Below, piece by piece: positions 30,119 to 39,529 of a stretch of 64,000 nucleotides of DNA. Positions within the stretch are counted from its first letter, which is position 1. The number at the start of each line of letters is the position of its first letter. The notes below the pieces were generated by a model. The model made no database searches, had not been told where the DNA came from, and saw nothing but the letters and a program-made list of their open reading frames with translations. Origin of the DNA: a virus. A program made the position numbers and the translations under genes. Location: the IMG/VR virus record IMGVR_UViG_3300050343_000281, positions 1 through 64,000 of that record, one strand, 5' to 3'.

Positions 30119-30131
30119 TTTAACAACTATA
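30119..30131 (+). promoter_or_regulatory. Late-type promoter box TTTAACAACTATA
   Basis: Located 30 nt before the portal start; followed by AATGTG. Confidence 0.75.
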
Positions 30132-30161
30132 AATGTGTAATAAACCACTTTAGGAGTTAAA

Positions 30162-32251
30162 ATGAAAGACAGCGTTTACTTTGCTGCAGATACATCTGAA
30201 AAAGCTGCCAGTTACTTACAACACAAAACCAAAGAATGGTTTCAAAACATAAGTGTAAACAACTATCTAAATAAAATCAAAAAATCATGGGCTGCTTATC
30301 ATGGAAATTACTACGCTAGTAGTCATGAAATAACCTTTGGCGGGGAACAAGGAGAGCTTGTAAACCTAGCCGTAAATCACTATTCCAACCTATGTACTCA
30401 CATGCTTAATATGGTAACTGGGTCTCGACCTAGTTTTCAATGTAGGGCAATTAACACTGATAGAAAATCTAAAATCCAAGCTGAACTGGGTAATGGACTA
30501 CTAGAATATTATATGCGTGAAAAAAGACTAGAGCGTAATATAAAAGCTGCTGTAGAATATGCTATTGTATTAGGATCTGGTTTTGTTAAAATGGAATGGA
30601 ACGCTACTAGAGGCGAAATAAGTGATTATTTAGATATAAGTCCAGAAGATATTGCATCTTTTGATGAAGAAGGTAATCCATTAGACGAAGATGGAAATAT
30701 GCTTTCTCCCACTCCAATATACGATGGTGACGTAGATTTTTACACACTATCTCCTTTCGATGTCGCATTTGATCCAACTAAAGAAACTCCAGATTTACAT
30801 GAATGGGTAGTTATTAGAACTTTTGTAAACAGGTACAATCTTAAAGAAAAGTATCCTGAGTATGCAGAAGAAATTATGAGGATTGGAACTAAAGACACTC
30901 AAAATTCAAACAATAGAATATCTCTAACATCTTTTAGTAAAACTGATGATATACCAGTATATGAATTATATCATAAAAGAACTGAAGCTTGTCCAGAAGG
31001 TAGATTTATGATGTATCTTACTAGCGATATAGTATTAGAAGATACTGACATGCCTTATAGAGACTTACCTATATTTAGAATAGCTCCTAGGAACGTACTA
31101 GGGACTCCTTTTGGTTATACATCTATGTGGGATATTTTACCACTCCAAGATGCTGTTAATAGTCTTTATTCTACAATAATGACTAATAATAACGCTTTTG
31201 GGGTGCAAAATATTCTCAACCCACAAGGAAACAATCTAAAAGTTAATCAACTAGAAGGTGGGCTAAATTTTATAGAATATAATCAAACAGTTGGGAAACC
31301 AGAACCACTACAACTTACATCTACTGCTCCAGAAACTTATAACTTTTTAGGAATGTTAGAAAAGACCATGGAAACAGTTTCTGGCATTAACTCAGTAGCT
31401 AGGGGTAATCCTGAATCTAGTTTAAGATCCGGTACTGCATTAGCACTAGTACAATCTCAAGCTTTACAATTTATGTCAGGACTACAACAATCTTATATTC
31501 AATTATTAGAAGATGTAGGAACTGGATTAATTAACATATTAAAAGATTTTGCAGATGCTCCAAGAATTGCAGCAATTGCAGGAATATCAAATACCAGTAA
31601 AATGGTAACATTTAAGTCTGAGGATTTAGAAGCAATAAATAGGGTTGTAGTTGATGTCGGTAACGCACTCGCACAAACACCTGCTGGTAGAGCGCAAATT
31701 GCAGAAAATCTTCTTCAAATGGGGTTAATTACTACTCCAGAAAGATACTTAGAAGTACTAAATACTGGTAACTTGAAAACAGCAACACAAGGAATTACAA
31801 GCGAATTAGATACTATAAATTCAGAAAATGAAGCATTATTAAAAGGACAGAGTGAAGTCATTGCTATTGCAACAGATCACCATGCCATGCACATTAGAGA
31901 ACACAGATCTGTACTCTCCGACCCTGCATTAAGACTTGACTCAGAATTAGTAGCCAGGACTCTTGCTCATATTAATGAACATATCAGACTCCTTCAAGAA
32001 ACAGATCCTAACTTACTATCCATCATCGGGAGCAGCCCCTTGCTCCTCCTGGTGGATCTCCTATTAATCCTCAACAACAAGGCGGTATGCCTGGTGCTCA
32101 AGGTGCTTCTGCTCCATTACAAGGAACTCCAATGACTCAAGCAATGCCTGGTATGCCTAGTCCTGCTCAAGCTCCTGATATATTAGGACAAGGGCAACCT
32201 CAAACTCCTGAAGAATTACTGGCAATGAATTTAGGTGGAGGTAACTTCTAA
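30162..32251 (+). CDS. Portal protein (P22-like size), C-terminus reached by -1 frameshift
   Basis: In frame 0 the protein is 657 aa, and its last ~35 residues (LLLLVDLLLILNN...) are out of character. In the -1 frame, open from 32012, the sequence reads APPGGSPINPQQQGGMPGAQ and continues Pro/Gly/Gln-rich to LLAMNLGGGNF, ending at 32251 where the next ATG overlaps (TAATG). The switch is best placed at CCCC (32036-32039), inside a GC-rich hairpin GGGAGCA/TGCTCCT. This means either programmed -1 frameshifting or a lost base. The body (DVAFDPTKET, LYHKRTEACPEGRFMMYLTS, then DSELVARTLAHINEHIRLLQ) fits a dodecameric portal of the P22/podovirus type. Confidence 0.85.
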
Positions 32252-32595
32252 TGAAAAGAATAAGATATAAAAAAACAGATAAAGAAAATATTGTAATATC
32301 AAATAAGATTATTAGATCTCAAAGAACTGGAGCAGAGTACCTAGTTTACCTAGATCTAGAAAATGTAACATATAAAATTAAAAATATAAATTCGGAAAAC
32401 GTACATAGAGGTGGGGATAATATTAACAATCTAAATGTACTTAAAAGATCGGTAAAAACTAGACTTGAAGGTATGGGTGTAGTTTTTGCAGAAGAAGAAC
32501 GTGATAGGACCTTCGGAAGATGTCCTAAAGGATGGAATCAAAAAAAACAAGAACAAATTAGTAGTTATGTTATTGAAGAGGGAGAAAATGAGTAA
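32251..32595 (+). CDS. Hypothetical protein (114 aa)
   Basis: Starts in a TAATG overlap with the frameshifted portal end, which itself supports that frame. The first 70 residues are beta-rich and the rest helical and basic. Unknown; possibly a head-completion factor. Confidence 0.7.
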   Translation: MKRIRYKKTDKENIVISNKIIRSQRTGAEYLVYLDLENVTYKIKNINSENVHRGGDNINNLNVLKRSVKTRLEGMGVVFAEEERDRTFGRCPKGWNQKKQEQISSYVIEEGENE

Positions 32596-32770
32596 GAAAA
32601 AAAGTTGTGCAGGTAAGACAGCTAATGGAGCTTGTCCTACTAAGCCAGAATTATACCAAAGAATAAAAGCTAAAATAAAAGCTAAATTTGGAGAAGATTA
32701 TCCAAGTGCTTATGCCAGCTCTGCGCTTGTAAAAGAATACAAGGAAAAGGGTGGAGGATATAAGAAATGA
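32588..32770 (+). CDS. Small Lys-rich protein (60 aa)
   Basis: I place the start at the ATG at 32588 (MSKKKSCAGKTANGACPTKP) behind GGGAG. Lys/Ala-rich helical end (RIKAKIKAKFGEDYPSAYAS). Similar tiny basic proteins occur beside portal genes in marine phages and may bind packaged DNA. Confidence 0.7.
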   Translation: MSKKKSCAGKTANGACPTKPELYQRIKAKIKAKFGEDYPSAYASSALVKEYKEKGGGYKK

Positions 32771-33045
32771 GTAAGCCTAGTGCGAAACAAGGCGGTCTTG
32801 TTAGATGGCACAAGGAAAAATGGAAAGACTCTAAAGGTAGAGAATGTGGTCATGGAGATGACGACAGTTACTGCAGACCTAGTAAAAGGGTTACTAAAAG
32901 TACTCCAAAAACTTGGGGAGAATTATCTGAATCTGAAAAGAAAAGTGCTTTAAAGGCTAAAGCGAAAGCTAGAAGAGAAGGTAATCAATATAGTAGTAAA
33001 AGGTTTTCTAAAATTAAAAGGAAGTTAGATAATGAAAAAAAGTAA
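32767..33045 (+). CDS. Small basic phage protein, DUF5872-like (92 aa)
   Basis: GGLVRWHKEKWKDSKGRECG, then YCRPSKRVTKSTPKTWGELS is a recognisable conserved phage pattern with two or three Cys and a very basic C-terminus. Likely virion-associated DNA-binding protein (inference). Confidence 0.72.
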   Translation: MSKPSAKQGGLVRWHKEKWKDSKGRECGHGDDDSYCRPSKRVTKSTPKTWGELSESEKKSALKAKAKARREGNQYSSKRFSKIKRKLDNEKK

Positions 33046-33202
33046 AAAAGAAGATGGAGAATTTCTTGCAAAGTTTAGGAAAGGCTTTAAAGGGTCTGAT
33101 GAAGATAAAGAAAGAATGGAACTTAGTGAAGATCAGCAAGAAAGACTAAAGAAGAAGAAAAAGAAAGGGTTATTTTCAAAAATAAAATCAATGTTAGAAT
33201 AA
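33032..33202 (+). CDS. Small highly charged protein (56 aa)
   Basis: Overlaps the previous gene's end; AAGGAAG lies before the ATG. Lys/Glu-rich (MKKSKKEDGEFLAKFRKGFK...), ending GLFSKIKSMLE. Unknown. Confidence 0.65.
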   Translation: MKKSKKEDGEFLAKFRKGFKGSDEDKERMELSEDQQERLKKKKKKGLFSKIKSMLE

Positions 33203-33263
33203 GATTTACAAACTGCCTACCCATAGTGGATGGCTAACAAACATATACAACTAAGGAGTTATT

Positions 33264-34262
33264 ATGTCTGATGAAATCGTAGAAACAAATGATGTACAAG
33301 ATGAAGTAGTACAAAACGAACTAGTAGAAGAATCTATTGATGATTCTGGATTAGAAGCATCTTCTGAATCAGTAGAAGCTAGTACAGTAGAAGATCTTGA
33401 AGAAGAGTTAGTAGAAGCTGCAGAAAATGGTGCTTCTCAACAAGAACTTCAAAACATGATTAAAGAGTTTGAGCTAAAAGTTAATGGTAAAACTCTAAAG
33501 AAAAGAATTGACCTAAGTGATGAAGACGCTGTAAAAAGAGAACTTCAAAAAGCCTATGCTGGTCAATTAGCAATGCAAGAAAAGGCTGAATTAGAAAATG
33601 CTCTTAAGAGTAGAGTAAATGATTGGAAAAACAACCCTTGGCAATTCTTTGAAGAAATTGGTTTAGATGCTGACGAATTAGCCGAAATCAGACTTGCTCA
33701 AAGATTAGAAGAGATGAAGAAAGATCCAGCAGAACTTGAAAGAGAGCAAAGAGAATTAGAACTTCAACAATTAAGAGGACAATTAAAAGATAAAGAAGAA
33801 AGAGAAAAGCAACTTGAGTACGAAAGATTACAAGAAGAGGCTGCAATGCAACTTGACGTTGAGATTTCTGAAGCATTAGATGCACATCCAAGTCTTCCAG
33901 CTACTCCAAGAGTTATACGACAAATTGCTGATACTCTAGCTTGGGCAATTACTCCACAAAACGAAAATGGCGGTGGATTTGATCCAGATGAAATTTCAGT
34001 GTCTGATATTCTTCCTACAGTTGAAGCTGAAATAAGAAAGGAAATATCTGATCTTATGGCTTCTCTACCAGAAGAAATGATTGAACAATATATTGGCAAT
34101 AAAGGTATTGAAAGGCTTAAGAAAAAGACTATTGCTAAAGTGAAAAAGGCACCTAAGTCTGCAAAATCATTGAACAAACCATCTGCACCTAAAGAAGAAA
34201 GTAAAGTAGAGCCTAAAAAGAAGGGCAGACTTGATGATTTCTTTAGTGTAAGAAATAGATAA
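33264..34262 (+). CDS. Capsid scaffolding protein
   Basis: 332 aa, very acidic N-terminal 70 residues, long helical coiled-coil centre (ELEREQRELELQQLRGQLKD...), Lys-rich C-terminus (KPSAPKEESKVEPKKKGRLD). Its location between portal and coat genes and its composition are those of phage scaffolds, which interact with coat through a basic C-terminus. Confidence 0.82.
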   Translation: MSDEIVETNDVQDEVVQNELVEESIDDSGLEASSESVEASTVEDLEEELVEAAENGASQQELQNMIKEFELKVNGKTLKKRIDLSDEDAVKRELQKAYAGQLAMQEKAELENALKSRVNDWKNNPWQFFEEIGLDADELAEIRLAQRLEEMKKDPAELEREQRELELQQLRGQLKDKEEREKQLEYERLQEEAAMQLDVEISEALDAHPSLPATPRVIRQIADTLAWAITPQNENGGGFDPDEISVSDILPTVEAEIRKEISDLMASLPEEMIEQYIGNKGIERLKKKTIAKVKKAPKSAKSLNKPSAPKEESKVEPKKKGRLDDFFSVRNR

Positions 34263-34264
34263 AT

Positions 34265-34277
34265 TTTAACAACTATA
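34265..34277 (+). promoter_or_regulatory. Late-type promoter box TTTAACAACTATA (coat protein)
   Basis: Begins 2 bp after the scaffold stop and starts a 186-nt leader before the coat gene. Confidence 0.75.
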
Positions 34278-34280
34278 AAA

Positions 34281-34303
34281 ATACGAGGTATATTACCTCG
34301 TAT
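34281..34303 (+). promoter_or_regulatory. Perfect 10-bp hairpin in the coat-gene leader
   Basis: ATACGAGGTA-TAT-TACCTCGTAT lies 4 nt after the late box, so it would be at the very 5' end of the coat mRNA. It is followed by TAATATACTTTTAA, so it could alternatively terminate the scaffold transcript. A 5' stabilising stem is plausible for a highly expressed message. Confidence 0.6.
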
Positions 34304-34463
34304 TAATATACTTTTAACTAGGTTTTAGTAAATTTAGTGAGACTTCTAGATACCCTTAATAGGGCTTTAGAACATCGAGTTAAGGAGAAAGGGTTGATGT
34401 TGAATTTATATAAAACTTTTAAATTTTAAATTAACAAAAAACTATTTTATAGGAGAATTAAAA

Positions 34464-35747
34464 ATGGCTGATATTGGAAACGCTCTACCAGGGGTAGAAA
34501 ACGCTCAAAGTTCACTAAACGGATTATTTAAAGAAATTTACAACCAACTTAAGGACTTAGTACCTGCTAATACTAAAATGGCAGATATGATTCCTTTCGC
34601 ACCAGGAGACAAAGAACTAGGTGCTGCTTATAACGAGCCAGTAGTTCTAGGTTTAGAAGGTGGTGTAAGTTATGGTGGATCTGACGGAGAAGCTTTCGCA
34701 TTAAGAACTCCAAGTTCATTTACACTTAAAAACGCAAGAGTAAAGTCTGTAGAAATGGTATTAAGATCTGCAATTTCTACTGCTGTAGCTTCAAGATCTC
34801 AAAACTCTAACGGTGCTTTTGAAAGAGGTATTAAACTTCTTACTGGTAATATGATGAAATCTATGTACCACAGATTAGAAGTATCAATGCTTTACGGACA
34901 ACAAGGAATTGCTGTTGTAGAGTCTGTAGCTGGAACTGGTCCATCTGTAATTAAAGTAGAAGATCAAGAATGGGCTGCTGGTATTTGGGTTGGAACTACT
35001 AAGCACAAAATAGAAGTATTTAGTGCAGATTTAGCTACAAAAAGAGCTGAATTAACTATTTCAGGATATGATATTGGTGCTAAAACAGTAACTGTTATAG
35101 AAGATGCTTCTACATTACAAGCTACTGACGTAATCTTCTTTTCTGGTGCTGCTGAAGCAGGAGCTGTTCACAAGGATATGCTAGGTCTTCACAAAATCGC
35201 TTCAGAAAGAGTTTCATTATTTGAAATTTCTAACGCTACTGAGCCACTTTTCCAAGGTAACATCGTAGATGTTGGTGAACTTGCTAACGCTGCTGTACTT
35301 TCTTTTGCTAAAGTAGAAGAAGCTGTTGCAAAAGCTGTAGAAAAAGGTCTTGGAGAAGAGCAAATGACTGTTATAGTTAACGTAAACTCTTGGAATGACT
35401 TACTTACTGAGCAAACTGCTAAGAGAAGATTTACTTCTGACTACTCTTCTAAAATCAAAGAAGGTTCTAGAGCAATTGAATTTGAAGGACAAGCTGGTTC
35501 TATCAAAATTGTCCCTTCTACTTACGTAAAAGAAGGATACGCTTACGCTTTTTGTGAAAAAGATCTAATCAGAATCGGCTCTTCTAACATTACTTTTGAT
35601 CCAAAAGGATACGAAGGTGAATTTTTCAGACTACTAGATAACCACTCAGGTTACGAAATTAGAGCATACTCTGATCAAGCTCTTTTCTCTAGTAGACCAA
35701 GCTGTATTACTGTATTAAGGTACATTAAAAACGCTACACACGCATAA
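34464..35747 (+). CDS. Major capsid protein
   Basis: 427 aa, following the scaffold gene; strong ribosome site (AGGAGAAT) and codon use biased to GCT/GGT/AAC-type codons compared with neighbours, as expected for the most abundant protein. The sequence (FKEIYNQLKDLVPANTKMAD, SYGGSDGEAFALRTPSS, MYHRLEVSMLYGQQG, CITVLRYIKNATHA) fits an HK97-fold coat of podovirus type. It has its own late box, long leader and strong terminator, so it is a separate transcription unit. Confidence 0.93.
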   Translation: MADIGNALPGVENAQSSLNGLFKEIYNQLKDLVPANTKMADMIPFAPGDKELGAAYNEPVVLGLEGGVSYGGSDGEAFALRTPSSFTLKNARVKSVEMVLRSAISTAVASRSQNSNGAFERGIKLLTGNMMKSMYHRLEVSMLYGQQGIAVVESVAGTGPSVIKVEDQEWAAGIWVGTTKHKIEVFSADLATKRAELTISGYDIGAKTVTVIEDASTLQATDVIFFSGAAEAGAVHKDMLGLHKIASERVSLFEISNATEPLFQGNIVDVGELANAAVLSFAKVEEAVAKAVEKGLGEEQMTVIVNVNSWNDLLTEQTAKRRFTSDYSSKIKEGSRAIEFEGQAGSIKIVPSTYVKEGYAYAFCEKDLIRIGSSNITFDPKGYEGEFFRLLDNHSGYEIRAYSDQALFSSRPSCITVLRYIKNATHA

Positions 35748-35776
35748 AATTACTATTCTAGTGATTCAAAGTATAT

Positions 35777-35806
35777 AGCCCAGATGCAATGTCTGGGCTT
35801 TTTATT
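35777..35806 (+). terminator. Strong intrinsic terminator after the coat gene
   Basis: AGCCCAGA-TGCAATG-TCTGGGCT, an 8-bp GC-rich stem, then TTTTATTT. Confidence 0.9.
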
Positions 35807-35827
35807 TAATACAACAAAACCTTTATT

Positions 35828-35840
35828 TTTAACAACTATA
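35828..35840 (+). promoter_or_regulatory. Late-type promoter box TTTAACAACTATA
   Basis: 36 nt before the start at 35876; followed by GAGTAT, a G at the expected +1. Confidence 0.78.
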
Positions 35841-35875
35841 GAGTATATATCTATATAATATAATAAAGGATAGAC

Positions 35876-36355
35876 ATGTCAACGATACGACTCAGATTAG
35901 GTGATGATGTTTTTGATATACCTGTTGTTGGAGCAAGCAATTGGGGAGAACAAATAACTCTTTATCTAAGAAAAAATTCCGAAATAATTGAAAATATACA
36001 AGGTCCACAAGATATTCTATTAACTTCTGATACTTTACAAAACGGAGTATCAATTGAAGCTCCAGAAGATGTTAAAGGGTTAAATTTCAATACTAATGAT
36101 ATTCAAAATATAATAGTAGATGGTTATATAAAAAGAACTATTACAGGCGATGTTAAAGTAGATTCTTTTCGATGTGAAGGTATCTATGATAGTTCTAATT
36201 TTCATGTAGATATAAATTACACAGGAACTGATACAGGAGTTAGAATATTTCCAGATGAAATGGGAACTGGTCAGTTTAAATATACTTCAGAAGATGTAGC
36301 TAATACTACAAATATACAAATATTTTTTAGAGCTAAAACAATTATAGAAGAGTAG
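35876..36355 (+). CDS. Tail-appendage protein with shared tip module (159 aa)
   Basis: N-terminus TIRLRLGDDVFDIPVVGASNWGEQI is a phage base or fibre-connector-like opening. The C-terminal half (GTDTGVRIFPDEMGTGQFKY) matches the Gly-Val-x-Phe/NGQxQY landmarks of the module shared with four other fibre proteins. Probably part of the adsorption apparatus. Confidence 0.68.
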   Translation: MSTIRLRLGDDVFDIPVVGASNWGEQITLYLRKNSEIIENIQGPQDILLTSDTLQNGVSIEAPEDVKGLNFNTNDIQNIIVDGYIKRTITGDVKVDSFRCEGIYDSSNFHVDINYTGTDTGVRIFPDEMGTGQFKYTSEDVANTTNIQIFFRAKTIIEE

Positions 36356-36368
36356 GGAGATATAAACC

Positions 36369-37937
36369 ATGCCAATCGTAAGAAAACGTCATATAAAAGG
36401 GATTAATCTAGATCCAGTTGATTTAACCTTAGATTCGTTGAATAAAGAAGGTGATTTAGCTTTAGATTCTAGTGATAGTAAATTAAAATATAGGGATGGA
36501 TCTGCTACTAGAACAGTAGTAAATACAGACGAAGAGCAAACATTTTCTAATAAAAATTTAGATAATACTAATACAGTAAATTATGAAAACTTAGCAATTG
36601 GGACAATAGATCCTTTACAAAAGGACATGGCTGATGTAGATAATGTAGCAGATGCATTAGATGCTATTAGAGTTTTAATAGACGGACAAGATCAGGCTAG
36701 TGAGATAGGTTATACTATAAAAACAGGTACTGGAGATAATTGGAACTCTTTTATAGACGAAGAAATTACTAAAGTAGATTTAGCTTTAGATGAACTAGCG
36801 TCTAGAGTTACTGCTAATAAAGAAGATATTATTTCAGATGGACAAGCATTACAAAATCACTTAAACAATGCTACAGGTGCTCACGCTGCATCTGCAATAT
36901 CAAGTGTTGCTTCTGGTAATTTAACTGCAACAGACGTACAAGCTGCTTTAGATGAGCTACAATCAGATGTAGACACTAGAGCATTAGCTGATATGGGAAC
37001 TATAACAAATGCTACTATACAAGACGCTTCTATAGAAAGTCCTATTAGATTGGACGTAAAAAAAGATGAGCTAACTGATTTAGAAACATATGCTACTACT
37101 GCTTCTGATGGGCAAATAGTATTTGCAACAGATACTAAAAAAATGTTTCAAGTTATAGACAATGTTTTAGAACCTATTGGAGCAGGTGGAGCTACTCAAT
37201 TTGAAGTAGATCAAGTTGCACATGGACTTTTAGTAGGATCTGGTGTTTATTACAATGGTACTTCTAATCAATGGGAAACAGCTCAAGCTGATAGTGCAGA
37301 TACTTTAGCTACATATGTAGTAATTGAAGCTTCTACGGATAAATTCGTAGCTGCAGACTTTGGGAGAGTAGAAGTTAGTTTACTTACCAATCCTTATTCT
37401 TTAGCTGCAGGAAATGAACTATACCTTTCTGAAGATATAGCTGGACAGCCTACTACAACAGAACCTAGTATTTTTTCTAATCCATTGTTTTATGTAGAAT
37501 CTTTAGATGCAACAGATCCAAATAACCAGTTAGCAATATTACAAGTTAAAGTATATAGGCCAGAATCTGTAGAAGCAGATGAACTATTTCCTGAAATATC
37601 ACAAACTATTTTAGATAATCAATCTGATGTATCAGTAAATGGAATAGCCTTAAATACTGCAGTACATAGAGGACTATCTTTATCTTATTCTCTTTTTAGA
37701 ACTAATGATGAGGGATTAGAAGTAGCTCAAATTGGACAGCTAAGAATAGTTTATAAAGTAGATAATGTTTCTATGAGTAATGTATTTTCTATATCAGACG
37801 ACTTTGCAGGAGATGATTCTGGAATAGAGTTTAGTGTAGATGCTAATGGTCAGGTTCAATATACTAGTTCTGCTTTAGGTGGTACTAGCCCTACAGGAAT
37901 ATTGAAGATAAAAGGATCAGAAGTATTCTTTCAATAA
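36369..37937 (+). CDS. Tail fibre protein (522 aa) with shared tip module
   Basis: The N-terminus IKGINLDPVDLTLDSLNKEG, then KLKYRDGSATRTVVN is a typical fibre attachment opening. The middle contains HLNNATGAHAASAIS and DVQAALDELQSDVDTRALAD repeats common in fibre shafts. The last ~95 residues (GLSLSYSLFR, IGQLRIVYKV, DDFAGDDSGIEFSV, NGQVQYTSS) form the shared tip module. Likely receptor-binding. Confidence 0.82.
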   Translation: MPIVRKRHIKGINLDPVDLTLDSLNKEGDLALDSSDSKLKYRDGSATRTVVNTDEEQTFSNKNLDNTNTVNYENLAIGTIDPLQKDMADVDNVADALDAIRVLIDGQDQASEIGYTIKTGTGDNWNSFIDEEITKVDLALDELASRVTANKEDIISDGQALQNHLNNATGAHAASAISSVASGNLTATDVQAALDELQSDVDTRALADMGTITNATIQDASIESPIRLDVKKDELTDLETYATTASDGQIVFATDTKKMFQVIDNVLEPIGAGGATQFEVDQVAHGLLVGSGVYYNGTSNQWETAQADSADTLATYVVIEASTDKFVAADFGRVEVSLLTNPYSLAAGNELYLSEDIAGQPTTTEPSIFSNPLFYVESLDATDPNNQLAILQVKVYRPESVEADELFPEISQTILDNQSDVSVNGIALNTAVHRGLSLSYSLFRTNDEGLEVAQIGQLRIVYKVDNVSMSNVFSISDDFAGDDSGIEFSVDANGQVQYTSSALGGTSPTGILKIKGSEVFFQ

Positions 37938-37967
37938 TATACTATAAATACTTGTTTTTATTATAAA

Positions 37968-37980
37968 ATTAACAACTATA
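37968..37980 (+). promoter_or_regulatory. Late-type promoter box (ATTAACAACTATA)
   Basis: One mismatch at the first T of the box; followed by a leader containing AGTGTCA/TGACACT complementary arms (37987 and 38035), just before the gene at 38071. Confidence 0.72.
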
Positions 37981-38070
37981 TAATATAGTGTCAATAACGA
38001 CGCTTATTCTAACCTGAAAGGGAGTGACACTAGTTATTCTCTATTTGGAAAGTGAAAATAGGAGATACTC

Positions 38071-39438
38071 ATGAGTAAAGATTTTTTTAAGGTGAAGAAA
38101 GGCTTACACATTAAGCCATCTGATCCCTCAACACTCACTGATCTAGAAGATGGCGACATCATTGTAGACAGTACCGACAACCAACTTAAAAAGTACAGTG
38201 AAGAAGACGGAGAATTTGCAACAATTGCAGGTTCTGGTGGATCTTCTGGTAATATCATGCAAGATATTGAGAAATTAACTCCAACAGTAACTAACGTAGT
38301 TGCTACAACGGATACAGTTACTTTCTTACCAATTGAAGATAACAACAAATCAGTTAAAGCTGTATTTTCTGGATCTGATGGTTCAATAAGATACGATGCT
38401 GCTTGTGATGCAAGTTTAGACGGAGTTGAAGGTTCTGTTAAAGTTTGGATTAAAACTGCTTTAGATAACTTAACAATAGTTGCTACTAAAGATGGTGTAG
38501 CACAAAACGAAGGACTAACAATTAACTCTACTGATAAGTGGAGACAATATGAAATTCCTGTAGTATTAGGCGATGCTGATTATGGATTTGAAGTACAAGC
38601 TTCTGGATCTGTAGCTGGTGATGTTCATATTGACGAGGGGTTTGTTAAAGTTGAAAAACAAATACAGATTGAAGAAGTAACAGCTGACTTAACTGCTGCA
38701 ACTGCTAATGAATTAAGTGCAAGTGTTACTTCTGCTGCATCAATAACAAGTCAAAATTATAATTATTTAAGTAATTGTGTAAATAATTTTGCAGGTTCTT
38801 ATACTTGTAATTTTGAAGCAGCATTGTTTAGTGAATCACCTAGCTGTGTTGTAACTACAGAAAGTGATGGTATATTAGCGGCTATTTCAGCCACAAGTAC
38901 TTCAAGCCTTACTGTAAGAACTAGAAGACATGACAATTCACCTTTAAATGCAGCTTTCAAATTACACTGTTCAAAGCAAGGTGCAGATGTTAACAAATCT
39001 TTTGTAGGTGCTGTTATTAAAGAATCTAGCATTAGTCAGACTAAGTGTCAGACTAAGTTTTTAAGTCTTAATAGAACTTCAGATGTAACAAATGAACCTG
39101 ACTTGCGATTTAATAACTTAACAATTGGTAAAAAATACGAGTTAAATTTAAGCTTTAGATCACAAAGGTCTTCTACAGGTACTGACAACATTGGTTTGGT
39201 TATAAATCATAACAGTTCTATTGTTTTAGATACAAATCACTCTCATGCTAATGCTGGAGGTACTTCAGTTTATCAAACAGGTGCTTCTTCAAAATTTACA
39301 GCATCTACAACTGAGATAACTACAAATCTAACCAGTATATCAACAAACTCGTTAGTTAAAGGTGGTGACAACAGAAGTTCAACTTGGATTGAATTATGCC
39401 AGCTTCCAGACACAGTTATAGATACTGACGAATGGTAA
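38071..39438 (+). CDS. Tail fibre/appendage protein (455 aa)
   Basis: Opening FKVKKGLHIKPSDPSTLTDL, then GDIIVDSTDNQLKKYSEEDG parallels the fibre at 36369. The centre has a beta-sandwich-like, carbohydrate-binding-type region (GSIRYDAACDASLDGVEGSV, KWRQYEIPVVL). The C-terminal part (ELNLSFRSQRSSTGTDNIGL, then WIELCQLPDTV) is another jelly-roll-like domain. Adsorption role inferred. Confidence 0.78.
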   Translation: MSKDFFKVKKGLHIKPSDPSTLTDLEDGDIIVDSTDNQLKKYSEEDGEFATIAGSGGSSGNIMQDIEKLTPTVTNVVATTDTVTFLPIEDNNKSVKAVFSGSDGSIRYDAACDASLDGVEGSVKVWIKTALDNLTIVATKDGVAQNEGLTINSTDKWRQYEIPVVLGDADYGFEVQASGSVAGDVHIDEGFVKVEKQIQIEEVTADLTAATANELSASVTSAASITSQNYNYLSNCVNNFAGSYTCNFEAALFSESPSCVVTTESDGILAAISATSTSSLTVRTRRHDNSPLNAAFKLHCSKQGADVNKSFVGAVIKESSISQTKCQTKFLSLNRTSDVTNEPDLRFNNLTIGKKYELNLSFRSQRSSTGTDNIGLVINHNSSIVLDTNHSHANAGGTSVYQTGASSKFTASTTEITTNLTSISTNSLVKGGDNRSSTWIELCQLPDTVIDTDEW

Positions 39439-39445
39439 AACAAAT

Positions 39446-39465
39446 GGCAGGGATAATTCCCTGCC
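39446..39465 (+). terminator. Hairpin after fibre gene (weak terminator)
   Basis: GGCAGGGA-TAAT-TCCCTGCC, a perfect GC-rich stem, but without a T-tract. It lies between the fibre stop and the sigma70 promoter of the thioredoxin gene. Confidence 0.55.
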
Positions 39466-39473
39466 CTAAATGC

Positions 39474-39503
39474 TTGACAATATGTTAGATTACATGGTAT
39501 GAT
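39474..39503 (+). promoter_or_regulatory. Sigma70-type promoter on the plus strand
   Basis: TTGACA at 39474-39479, 18-nt spacer, TATGAT at 39498-39503, 26 nt before the thioredoxin-like gene: a host-type promoter inside the late region. Confidence 0.68.
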
Positions 39504-39529
39504 TTAACTATTTATCAAGGAGATTTTGT

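Noticed and set aside
33688-34177. Minus-strand open frames across the scaffold gene
   Set aside because: Antisense shadows of a Glu/Lys-rich gene, without ribosome sites and in a purely rightward region.
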